A stretch of 64,000 nucleotides of DNA from Aspidiotus rigidus (Eukaryota; Arthropoda; Insecta; Hemiptera; Diaspididae). A program made the position numbers and the translations under genes. Position 1 is the stretch's first letter, and each line of letters starts with the position of its first letter. Of the stretch, positions 20,343 through 30,891 are shown piece after piece. Location: contig JAVHKY010000052.1 in assembly GCA_035079385.1 (NCBI GenBank), positions 12,772,001-12,836,000 on the forward strand. Reading direction: 5' to 3'. Below the pieces are notes generated by a model. That model had not been told where the DNA came from, did not search any database, and was given only the letters and a program-made list of their open reading frames with translations.

Positions 20343-21614
20343 TCAAAGAAGGTACTTATCATTACCTTCACAATGGGAACATATTACGGAACATTTTAAT
20401 CCGGCTTTTCGACAGCCACAGCTCCGCAAGCAGCCTTTTTTGCAAGCACATGCAATGTTATTAAGGAGAGCTTGCGGAGCAGGCAACAATGTGCTTTGTA
20501 TAGGCTCTAAAGGAAAACCTTGCCATCCCCATTCCTGCGGCGACAGGGCGCAGTTATTCCAAGTCGCAATTTGGTGGTATACTCTCAGTGAATGGTAATG
20601 CGCTGCGTCCTCTGTAGGAGGAAGTTTCTCAAAGGTCGTGGGCTTCATACTTTTTGCGACCTTCCTTTTGAAGAACACAAAGCGGAACTCATTCAACGAT
20701 ATTTCTCGTTCGCACTTATACAATGACAGTATAAGTCTACTACCCATTGAAATGACCTCCTCTTGGGTTAGATTTTTTTGCTGAAAACGAGCTGCCAAAC
20801 CCTGAGCTTTTTCGTCGTTTTTCAGCCACGTGAAAATCGTGCTCTTGCCTTTTGTAAAAAAAACCGAAGTCGAATCACAGCCTGAAATGGGGAAAAACAC
20901 TGTAAAAAATGAAATGACGTCAGAGCTAGCTACTTCGGGGAAAATTATTCCTTTTTGTACCTGAGAAGGCGTGCATGAAGAGAATATAATTCTCAATGTT
21001 CGGATAGGAAGTACGAATAGCTTCTGGACAATATACCACAGAATCCGTTCTTCCTTTCCCTGTTCTTCTGCCCGGCTTGAAAAGTTTTACGTCCACTTTC
21101 AAAAAGGAAGAATGAAAGAGAAGGAGGACGAGAAGATCCACATCTTCTCCAACAATGTACACTCGACGAGATTTTTTTTTCGCTACACTGATGGCTGTTT
21201 GAACTATGAGTACATCCGCATCCCCTTCCGATTGCTCTACCGCAATGCCCTCATTTACAAACCGATCTTTCAGGGCTTCGATGAATCGGATCTTGTTCTT
21301 CATATTAGCCAGAAATACTTCACGACTCACAGTGACTTCCATAGAATCAGTAAACAAAATTTCATTCGTTTCGACTTTTGCATAGCGTCTTCTTTGTTCG
21401 GCCACCTTTGTGCTATCCAAAGCATGTGCGTAACCATCAAAAACTACAGTCGAGTCAGAAAAATTTCTCTTCACATAGGCAATGTAAGCGTCCTGAATAC
21501 TGCTATAAGTGGATGCTTGAGGCCAGAAAACTTTGTGTAGTAGGAAACCACCGTCAATAACGTGGCAAGCGCATCCATTAGTAGCATCTTCTGAGTATGT
21601 TGTAAACATACTAT

Positions 21615-23443
21615 GGGTGATTCTCAAAATTAGGGCATATTTCAAGTGAATAAAATTTTTTTTGCTGAAGAGCTATTTTTCAGGATTTTTTTCTGTAGGT
21701 TGTTAGTAGACAGGTCCCTGATACTAGTACACGCCTTTAGCTTAATTCATTCCAAGAAGGGGCGGGGGTAGAGGGTATTCAAAAATATTGATCCATTACG
21801 TAGGAATTTCCATCGTAATGGCAACCATGGTGTAAGAATTTCCATCGTAGTGGCAACCAAAATGTAAGAATTTCTTTGGTAATGGCTAGACTGGATGGCT
21901 GATTTTCAAGTATCTAGATATCATAACGTTGATATTGCAAGGTGAGTTGACCAACAGCATAATTATGTACGTTTGTTACACTTTAATGAGTGCCTAAATT
22001 CCCTTAATTTCAGGTGAATATTGTCATTTGTAGAATACAAAATAATGGTCCATTCTGTTTTTTGGCTGACATGAAGCTAGCAACACAAGAGGAATATCAC
22101 ATGTAAGGATTTAAACTATACTCATTTTACTATTTAGTAATAAGAAAATATAATTGAACAATATAATTGAACTCACAAAGGAGAAACAAAAAACATGACT
22201 AAAAAAAGTAACGTCATCGGCTGCTGAAAACATAAAGAACACAAAATGTGAACAAGTAATATTCTCTAGGATTTCTTCATACTCCTGAATCCAAATGTTG
22301 TAAATAGATGAACCATGAATTTAACTTACAAAATAAACTTACAAAAAAGAAAAAAAAAAAAAGAACTAAAACAGGTAACTTCTGTCTGAACAAGTAACAT
22401 TCTCTAGGATTTCTTTATACTCCTGAATCCAAATGTTGTAAATAGATGAACCATGAATTTAACTTTTCTTACGTCGGAGTCGTTCCTTTTGTGATAGGAC
22501 CGTGACAGAACATGAAGCTTCGAGTAGGTAGTTGACAAAACCTGCAAGAATTCTAAATTATCATTTCAGATAAAGAATATTATCCAGAAACTTGAAAAGG
22601 GTACACTGGTAGAAAAATCTCACAGCCTCAATCCATCGTAGTGGTCAAAATTATTTTACTGCCACTACGAAAGATAAGCAAAAATGTCCACGGCCAAGGA
22701 AAACGTGTCGATAAATCAAATTTAAAGCCTCATACAATAGTTTTTTCAGCTATTATTGACAATTTAATTACAATATACTTACCAATTTTTTATAATGCTT
22801 CTTCTTTTCTAGGATTCTCTTCCATGCAGGCGAGATTTGACGAGCCACTACAAAAGAACCGCGAAATTGTAAATACGACACTTCTCAGACACTTTTGATA
22901 ATAAAACCTGGATGATGTTATTTGAATTGATAATCTAAGCTGTAAGTTATTCTCTACCTGAGCCGACAAGCAAACAGCCAGCTCGCGACATGAAAATAAT
23001 ATTCAACCAGTGTGACCGGAAGAGCCACTTCAAAATTATGAAAAAATAGCCACGGCGATGGAACTACAAACTGTTACCAAACTTTGAGTTTAACCTGAGG
23101 AAGTGTGATGTACTCACAGTCACTATTCTTGGCATTAATAGTTACTTTCACTCCTGCTAGTGAATTTCTGTCAACGTTTTCCGAGGAAAAACAGATTTAT
23201 TACATCATTTTACCAAACTCAAGATTTGAATCTATTTGAGGTTACAGCCACTACGATGGAACATTTTGTATATTTTGATTCATTTTGAGGTACATGAAGG
23301 GGTGGGGGCACGAATCTATGTGGCTATACAGGTTGGGGGGATACTATATTATCTATATTCACAAAAGAAAGAAGGAAAATGGACGCATTTTAGTCCTTAA
23401 AAAGTGGAGTTACAAGAATATGCCCTAATTCTGAGAATCACCC
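21615..23443. mobile_element. 1,829-bp non-autonomous DNA element inside exon 4 of the nuclease gene
   Basis: The ends read GGGTGATTCTCAAAATTAGG and, inverted, GGGTGATTCTCAGAATTAGG (about 27 bp, GGGCATATT inside). CTAT flanks both sides (21611-21614 and 23444-23447). Removing the element and one CTAT restores the reading frame through the site exactly. It has no long ORF. A 4-bp duplication with GGG-type ends might suggest a Sola-like element, but that is only a guess. Confidence 0.85.
22250..22465. repeat. Direct repeat pair of about 77 bp inside the 1.83-kb element
   Basis: GAACAAGTAATATTCTCTAG...CCATGAATTTAACTT at 22250-22326 recurs at 22388-22465 with two changes, separated by an A-rich spacer. 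The CCATCGTA(A/G)TGGCAACCA words at about 21810-21860 are also locally repeated. Confidence 0.75.
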
Positions 23444-25856
23444 CTATATAAAGACGATTTCGCAGTTTTAAGCATTCCAGATTGGTCGAAAAGCGATGGA
23501 GGGAATGGTGCCAGCTCATGTGAGAAACATTCGCGTAATTCTTCCTCGTCGGTAGTGAAACAAAGAATTCTTTGGAAAAGTTGATTAGTATCCACCACGT
23601 TTGTCTTATCTCGGATTTTCACCGACGAATTTTTGTTCAATAATGTAGTAACCCTATTACTCCTCTTAAATTTTACATCATCAAAATCTTCCCCAATGAT
23701 GTTTTCTAAATTTTGAGAACCAATTTCAAATGCTTTTTACAGAACTGTCGCCGACGGTACCGTTTGAAATGTTGATGACGTTGTCTGCGATGGGAAACGG
23801 GGGATGCTCGTTAAACCATGCTAAGACTTTTCGAACGTCTTCTGTATCTCTTTGTATTCTGGAAGATCGGAGCTCTACATGCTGTTCGCTGGTATGGGAA
23901 TGGATTGATGCATATTTCTCAATGTTCTCACACAAATCATAAGTCGTTGGTATGGTGAGAATGAATTTGTGAATAACGTCTTCTTTGAAACCACGACCTA
24001 TAAATAAGAAAAATTGGAAACGACCGTTTTTCCGAAAAATGGAAATGCAGAATAGGTATTGTATACCTAAATGAGAAACTCCAACCCTCCCTCCCTCAAC
24101 ATTCTTTTCTTTTTTTTCCAGTTCCATTTTTATTAGGAAATGTGCTCAAGAATACTTACCTATGAGACCTCCTCGAGACTTGATCATTCGCATGAGACTT
24201 TGCTCAATCGTGAGATCTGACCAGAGGCCACTCCAAAATTTTTCAGATCTGCTTATAGTGAAAAAACCTTCGGTAGTCCATTTGTTGTATTTGTCTGGAG
24301 GCATACGTTGCGCCAACATGTACATATCTTGGAGGTAAATGTGAGCGCTCTTAGCGTAATGAAGATGACCCGAGGCGTGAAAGAAAGGCAACATGTTATG
24401 AATAGTTTGTAAATGTAGATCCCAGTTACCTACGAGATTCAGTTTTCATTATTTACAATACTCTGTACACCAGTAAAAAAGGGTAGTACGTACTCACCAG
24501 AACGTTCCGCCTCTATGAAATTTCTTATTAGATTAACTAAATGGAAATATTGAACCCATAAGGCTGCCGTGTGCCCACGTTCACAAAAATTTTTCGGTTG
24601 TTCGCGTAGAATATTTTTACAGTTGACTACTACTTCTTTCAGGTTATCGTTGTCATCAAGATTCAAGTCATCGTCGAAAGCAGAGGCTGCACTGAATTTT
24701 TCCAAGAATTCTATTATCTCTGGATCCCCTGCATCCAAGTTGCATTCTTCAAAAATAAGTGTGGCGATGGCTAACTGGGTGATAAAATGCGCTCTCAGGG
24801 TTCGTGAGAACGGATGCCCAGTCATCATCTGAGATGCCACATTTGGGGCGTACATGGTGGTCCAAACTTCTTGTAATCCACTTCCTGTCATGATATAACC
24901 TATGGCACCCATGAACGACATCAGGAGGTGGAACCCTCCTAAACGAATTATTACGTTTGCAAATTCATCGGATGCACTAGCCAAGCATTGTAACATATCA
25001 TGTGCCTTTGCAAACAGAGGTTGGTCAAACGTGAGGAAGACGCATGTCTGTTTCAGAGTACCAGATTTCAGTGAATTCGCAGCGTGTTTCAAGACAGTGA
25101 AAATAGCATCGTACAAACTCGGAGGCAAATTTATGAAAGGTAGACAGGTGATTTTAGACGTTTCATATTTTCTTGAAGCAGTCATTTTGGACATAAAACC
25201 GCTCCACGAAGGAAAATTATTTTTCTTCTTCGAACTAGCTAACATCCATAGGAGAGAAAGGTCGGTGGGCATTGTTTCACCTCCATCACAATAATGCGGC
25301 TTCATTTTTTTTAAATCAGCAACTTTCAAATTATTTTTATTTGATACAAAATCCCAATGATGAATAGGAATTTTGGTTTCTTTGAAGTACTTCCTACAGT
25401 CGACAATTCGTTGTTTCGGAAAAGTTTCACTGGGAAATTTTGTACCAGGGGTATCACATTTAATACCTCCCATCTGGTGAAAAGTATTAAGGCCATCAAG
25501 AGTATTGACATTAAAATCGGCGTTATCAAAGACATACTGACTGTAGCTGCTATCATTTTCAGATGTTTTCAATGCGAGAGAAGAAAATTCATATGTAAGA
25601 GTATCGTGATACGCTGAACATAGACCCAAGTTTGATAGCATATCAATCAGTAGTTGTGACCCAAATTTTCGATGCAGATATACAGTAACACCTACAAGAA
25701 ATGTTCATAAAAAAACCAAAAATGTATTACTTCAAATGAATGCATGAATAAATAAATAAATGAATAATTAAAAACATAAATAATGTCTTAGTACATACAA
25801 TGCTGCTGAATAAATTAGAAAAATTGTTTCTTTTCTGACATAAAATCAAATGACTC

Positions 25857-26057
25857 TGTAAAGGGAGTCGGAAAAGTATAAGACTCGAAAATATTAAATG
25901 GTAACTTTTATTCACTATAAAGGTACTGGCGAGAGAGCCGCGGTCGAATTACAAAGCATATAGATAGACACACAACTGAGAATAGGTATGAAGATAAACA
26001 ATGACAGATAGCAAGATTAAGTAGGTATTGTGTGGCGATGCCGGACGAGCCGTTACA
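25857..26057 (-). repeat. 3' LTR of the Gypsy element
   Basis: On the plus strand it runs TGTAAAGGGAGTCGG...GAGCCGTTACA. It differs from the other LTR by one indel and a few substitutions (GCAAGATT/GCAGATT, GTGTGGCGATG/GTGCGGCGTTG). Confidence 0.9.
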
Positions 26058-26493
26058 AGGCCCCCCCTTTTTGAGAGGGGAGCTCAAACAATCGAAAAAA
26101 GAAAAAAAAAAAGATTTACATGAAAATTACAACACAAAATATCGAACGTCAATGTCGTAAGTACGATCAGAATACAAAGTGTGGGTAAAAACATTTGGCT
26201 AAAATGCTCAAACCCTTACAACAAAACGAACTACGTCAATCATTTTGAATATCGATTAATGGAGAACACCTCGGAAAAGGAAAAAAAACGACAATTTATA
26301 ATCTTCCTCGCGAGTAGTTGGAAATGTATCCAAAAACCCAAAAAAACTTGGACTTCTCACATGAGTAACTTCCAGTCAAAATGAAACCTATGTACGAACT
26401 ACTAAAAATGAGAAAATGACAATTCAAACTAGTCTCAACGCGTTATATTTTGGTTATTTACAAAATCTGGCAGGCGGTTTGCCCTTGTTTAAT

Positions 26494-29400
26494 CTATTTG
26501 ATCGACGGTTCCGCGATTCGAACCTTTTTAGCGGGTGCAACGTTTTCAGGAATGGGAATTGAGGAAATAGCAGGAGGAGGATCATTATTATACGGTAGTT
26601 CGTGGAAGTAATGTTTTCTATGCTTTTTTAATATGCTCGCCGGTTCACTTGGTTCCTCCTTCCCTTGTATGCAGTCCGGCGGATCGTTGTCATTGGGATT
26701 GTTGTCATGTGATGGGGCCGCATCAATTAATTTGTAAGCTGGCTTCAGCCTCGTTATATGAACAGTGTCTTCCTTGTCGTTTTTAAGGATTTTGAAGTAG
26801 TTTTTCGATCCGTGTAACACTGTATAGGGACCTTCATATGGGGGTTCCAAAGATACTCGTACTCTATCTACGCGAAGGTATACCTTGTCTGTTTTGTATA
26901 AATCTTTGTGAATGAAGAGTTTGTTGGTGGTCCTCGTTCTTCCACCTTTTGGTCTCACAGCGCGTAGAGTTGCTCTGAGCTCTTTTACAAAATCCGTCTT
27001 GTCGGCTATTTCTGTTCCATCTTCGAAAAATTCTCCAGGCAGCCTAACTTTTTCTCCGTACGCCATTTCAGCAGCGGTGATTCCGGAGTCGTCACGTGGA
27101 GCAGCTCGTAGGCCTAGTAAAATCATAGGGAGGTGCCAAAACCATTTCGCTTGGTGACATTCCAAATTCTCTTCAAGTTTTTTATGCACCCGTTCAACTT
27201 TGCCGTTGCTCATTGGGTGATAAGCTGTAGTAGTAATATGGTGGACTCCTAATAGCTTAGTGAGTTCATCAAAAAGTTCTGAAGTAAATTGTGAGCCTCG
27301 GTCGGAAGTCAAATTTAGAGGAACGCCAAACCGTGCGACCCATTCATGCACAAGCACTTGTGCCACTTTTTCGGCTGTGACTTCGCGTAACGGCTTGACT
27401 TCCATCCAGTTGGTTGCGCAGTCTATCATGGAACAAGCGAATGTGTGACCATTTGAAGGCTTTAACAGACCAATCAAATCAATGTGTACATGTTTGAATC
27501 TTTTGGAGTGTGGAAAACTTTCAACTGGTACTTTGACGTGGTGGTAAATTTTTGTTTTTTGACAATTCCCGCACGCTCGTGTGTATTCTCGAAGCTCTTT
27601 GCTCATCTTGGGCCAGAAATATTTCGCTTTTATCAGTTGTGTTGTCGCCTTAATTCCTGGGTGAGCTAAATCGTGGATTTGCCTGAAAATTTGGAAACGT
27701 AATTTTTTTGGAACAATTGGTCAGTCACCTACACAAAATAACGTGATGTCTTCCTTTGCTTCTACCTTGCGAACTTTTTCGTTATTTTTGTCTATCCATT
27801 TTTGGATTTCGTCGTCTTTTATTTGTTCTTCGGCAATTTTCACATGATCAACTATTACAATAGATGCTACTTCAGGTCGACTCAGAGCGTCTGCAACTAT
27901 ATTTGAGGATCCTGCGATGTGCACAATGTTTGTTGCAAATTGAGCGATATATTCTGCAAAACGGGCTCTGCGGTCAATTTTTCCTCTTTTCTTGGTAGTG
28001 AAAAGGTGCGTGAGCGCTCGGTGATCTGTTAGTATGACAAAATTCCGTCCTTCGAGAATATATTCAAAATGTTGAATGGCCATATACACGGCGTACAATT
28101 CTTGATCGTATGGTGGCCAGTGGGATTGTTGCTCAGTTAGTTTGTGTGAATAGAACCCGATTGGTTCGCGCTTCCCATCTTCGTCCAGTTGTTCTAAAAC
28201 GGCGCCTACGGCAATACTAGAAGCGTCACATGTTAGGTATAGTTGTGCCTTTTCGCGCGGGTAATGTAACAAAGTATAATTTGAAAATGAAATACGCATT
28301 TTTTCAAAATTTTCTATTAGTTCGCTAGTCCATTTGATTTTTGTAGTGTCATTCTTCCTAGGATGTCCTTTCAGCAACTCGTTGAATGGGGATAAATTCT
28401 GCGCTGCTTCTTTATTAAACTGTCTATAAAAATTAAATATTCTTATTACTTTGCGTAACGCTTTGATGGTAGTTGGGCGCTGCATGGATTTAAAAAATTT
28501 GACTCGGTCTTCCGTGGGTCAAAAACCTTCTGGTGAAAGGTGGTAACCTAGAAATATCAGTTCCGGAACACAAAACACCGATTTCGAAATATTGATTGAC
28601 AGCCTAGCTTCCTCTAATCGCTGAAATAGGATGCGTAAATGCGCGATATGTTCTTTGGGAGAATCAGAAAATACGTGTCATCAATGTAACAGAAAAGGAA
28701 AGGTAGGTCGGACAGGGTAGAGTCCATAAATCTCTGATATGTTGCAGCCGCATTTTTTAAACCGAAAGGCATTCTTAAATAATGAAAAAGGCCTGCGGGG
28801 CAAATTACAGCAGTTTTTGGAACGTGTTCTGGGTACACCGGAACTCTATAATAAGCTCTAACCATATCTATTTTAGAAAAATATTTTTTATCTCTAAGAT
28901 TTACCGTACAATTTTGTAATAGTGGTAGCGGGTATCTGTCGGGAATCGTAACGCTATTCAAAGACTTGTAATCTCCGATGAGTCGCGTAGTTCCATCTCC
29001 TTTTTTCCGCGCCACAAGTGGTGCTGCCCACTGCGAATTGGATCGTTCACAAATACCTTTTTCCACCAAATCATTAAATTCGCGTTTGACTATGTTCGAG
29101 AGGTGTGGATTGAGTTTACGTACCTTGTCGTGTTGCGGTGGGCCTGTTGTTTCAATGTAGTGCATTACGGATGATGTCGATTCGTCGGACTCCTTGTGAT
29201 ATTGAGCAGGTAACATGAGGCTCTTGAACTCCGTTAATAATTCCGCGATTGCTGGGTTAGAAAGGTTTCCCGGTGCTATTGCTTTGATCGATAATTGCGT
29301 ACATTCTTTCCAATTTCCAAATGAGCTGCATAAAGTTTTCCCGTTGATCAGTTTCCGTTTGTTCAAATCGAGTAATAAATGATAATACGCTAGGAAATCG

Positions 29401-29705
29401 GCTCCTAAAATTGGACAGCTTACGTCGGCGATTATGAAATTCCACTTGAATTTTTTCGGTAGTCCCACGTCGATTTCGATCATACCGTGTATGTTGATTT
29501 TGGAACCATTGGCTGCGTATAGTGTGTAGTTGAGGTCTATTTCCGCGCCTTTTAGGAATCCTTTGGGTAGCGCGGATACGTCGGAGCCACTGTCGGTGAG
29601 GAAATCAATTTCGTTAATTCTGTCGTGAACAAAAAGTCAGTACGACGCAAATTGGATATCTGAGAGCTGCTGCGTCGCGGAAACAGTCCTCAGTTGTCGT
29701 TTCCC
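26494..29705 (-). pseudogene. Pol of the Gypsy element (protease, RT, RNase H, integrase), broken
   Basis: Domains in order are a protease with LTDSGSDVSA (about 29610), RT with WAAPLVARKKGDGTTRL and FCYIDD (about 28690), RNase H with LYLTCDASSIAVGAVLEQ and LTDHRALT, integrase with an HHCC finger (HDLAHPG...CGNC, about 27670-27560), then HIDLIGL, TSDRGSQF and GKVERVHKKL (D, D and E of the catalytic triad), and a C-terminal tail ending at 26494. Damage is in-frame TGA at 29637-29639, 28519-28521 and 27721-27723, plus a frameshift near 28675 just after YIDD. The rest keeps one frame, so the decay is slight. Pol copies the RNA to DNA and inserts it. This copy should be inactive without helper proteins unless the stops are read through. 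Confidence 0.85.
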
Positions 29706-30616
29706 TTTCCCCATCGTTTACAACCTCTGTAACACTTGTTAGCTTTATCGGCGAAGGTGTGATGATACCAACATTGATTCTCGAAAAGTTGCGGTTCGGG
29801 TTCGGATTCTCGTTTACTTTTGTATGGGGTAGCGCTTCGCGATCTATCTCTTTGATAATTCCTATCCCCTCGGTTGAAATTTCTTCCACTTCGCTGCGTG
29901 GTGTCCAGGTTTAATTTGTCCACGGAGGCTGTCAACGCGGCTACTTGTCCGTTTAGTAGGATCATTAATTTTGCCAACTGTTCAGTGAGTGAGGACGTTG
30001 TGTTTACGCATGGAGCCGGGTTAAATTTTTCGAGCGCGCATGAATGCTGGGTGATATTTGCAGAATCGGATTTTTCAACTTTGTGTAATCGGTCAGCTAT
30101 TTTTGCTAATTTTTCTGTTGCGACATCTTCGCTCGTTGCCAGCGCCTTTTCAATGTCTGTGGGTAGCCGATTTATCCAGATTCTTCTAATGACATTATCT
30201 GCTTGTGTCGTTCCCGCACGTCTTTTGAGTAAATTTAAAATAGCCGACGGTTTTGATCCCACCGGTATATCTGTACCTGCAAGTAATTTATCTAGCTTGG
30301 CGTCTTCTGATTCTCCAAACGTTTGAATTAATCGGTTTTTCGCTGCCGTGAAACGGTCGTTTATGTTTTGTGCATTCATGATAATGTCTTCAATATTCTC
30401 GGCCTGGGTTGTTGATAAAGCTTGCATCAGGAATGAGAATTTCTTCTCTTCAGTTTCGACTTCGTTAGTAGAGAAAATTATATCCACCATGTTAAACCAT
30501 AATTCAGGGTTTTTCATAGCGAAATCGGGCAAGGTAAAACGTTTCACGTTTTGACCGGTCATCGTTGACACTCGAGTGATTTTGCAGCCAAATTTACCTG
30601 GCCAGAAATTTTGCAT
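29690..30616 (-). CDS. Gag of the Gypsy element
   Basis: 308 codons from ATG at 30616. The capsid-like region includes LPDFAMKNPELWFNMVDIIF (about residues 29-48) and QADNVIRRIWINRLP, typical of insect Gypsy Gag. The C-terminus is basic and carries a zinc knuckle of the C-x2-H-x9-C-x3-C kind (CWYHHTFADKANKCYRGC), the CHCC form seen in the CsRn1 group. Gag forms the particle and binds the RNA genome. Just before the stop, the minus strand reads the heptamer G GGA AAC in the gag frame (29705-29699), a classical -1 slippery site, and pol lies in the -1 frame. Gag itself has no visible damage. Confidence 0.8.
   Translation of the reverse strand: MQNFWPGKFGCKITRVSTMTGQNVKRFTLPDFAMKNPELWFNMVDIIFSTNEVETEEKKFSFLMQALSTTQAENIEDIIMNAQNINDRFTAAKNRLIQTFGESEDAKLDKLLAGTDIPVGSKPSAILNLLKRRAGTTQADNVIRRIWINRLPTDIEKALATSEDVATEKLAKIADRLHKVEKSDSANITQHSCALEKFNPAPCVNTTSSLTEQLAKLMILLNGQVAALTASVDKLNLDTTQRSGRNFNRGDRNYQRDRSRSATPYKSKRESEPEPQLFENQCWYHHTFADKANKCYRGCKRWGKGNDN
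29699..29705 (-). promoter_or_regulatory. Putative -1 ribosomal frameshift site (GGGAAAC)
   Basis: Heptamer in X XXY YYZ register with the gag frame, two codons before the gag stop (29690-29692). The downstream pol frame is -1 relative to gag. No pseudoknot was worked out. Confidence 0.55.
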
Positions 30617-30691
30617 GCACCTTTGTATTGCACTTAACTAAATTAATCAATGTAACACCAATTGCGATTCGGATTTGTCACGGTCGCCACT

Positions 30692-30891
30692 TGTAAAGGG
30701 AGTCGGAAAAGTATAAGACTCGAAAATATTAAATGGTAACTTTTATTCACTATAAAGGTACTGGCGAGAGAGCCGCGGTCGAATTACAAAGCATATAGAT
30801 AGACACACAACTGAGAATAGGTATGAAGATAAACAATGACAGATAGCAGATTAAGTAGGTATTGTGCGGCGTTGCCGGACGAGCCGTTACA
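30692..30891 (-). repeat. 5' LTR of the Gypsy element
   Basis: Partner of 25857-26057. It is followed on the minus strand by two bases and then the primer binding site at 30689-30674. Confidence 0.9.

Larger units (their letters stand above)
25857..30891 (-). mobile_element. Gypsy-type LTR retrotransposon, 5,035 bp, in intron 1 of the nuclease gene
   Basis: LTRs 25857-26057 and 30692-30891 (about 200 bp, TG...CA) are near-identical, and ACTC flanks both outer ends (25853-25856, 30892-30895) as the target duplication. The primer site TGGCGACCGTGACAAA (30689-30674, minus) lies 2 nt inside the 5' LTR and fits a tRNA-Arg type primer as in mdg1/412 elements. The polypurine tract AAAAAGGGGGGGCC abuts the 3' LTR. 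gag and pol lie between. Few LTR differences imply recent insertion, although pol already has stops. Confidence 0.9.

Noticed and set aside
20971..21540. 189-codon plus-strand ORF
   Set aside because: Antisense to the XPG/FEN-like exon, whose motifs and splice phases establish the coding strand.
24569..25294. Plus-strand ORFs of 87 and 130 codons opposite the nuclease gene
   Set aside because: They are antisense shadows of a well-supported minus-strand exon.
25857..30891. Gypsy element as an envelope-bearing errantivirus
   Set aside because: There is no third ORF between the integrase end and the 3' LTR, only about 440 bp of non-coding sequence.
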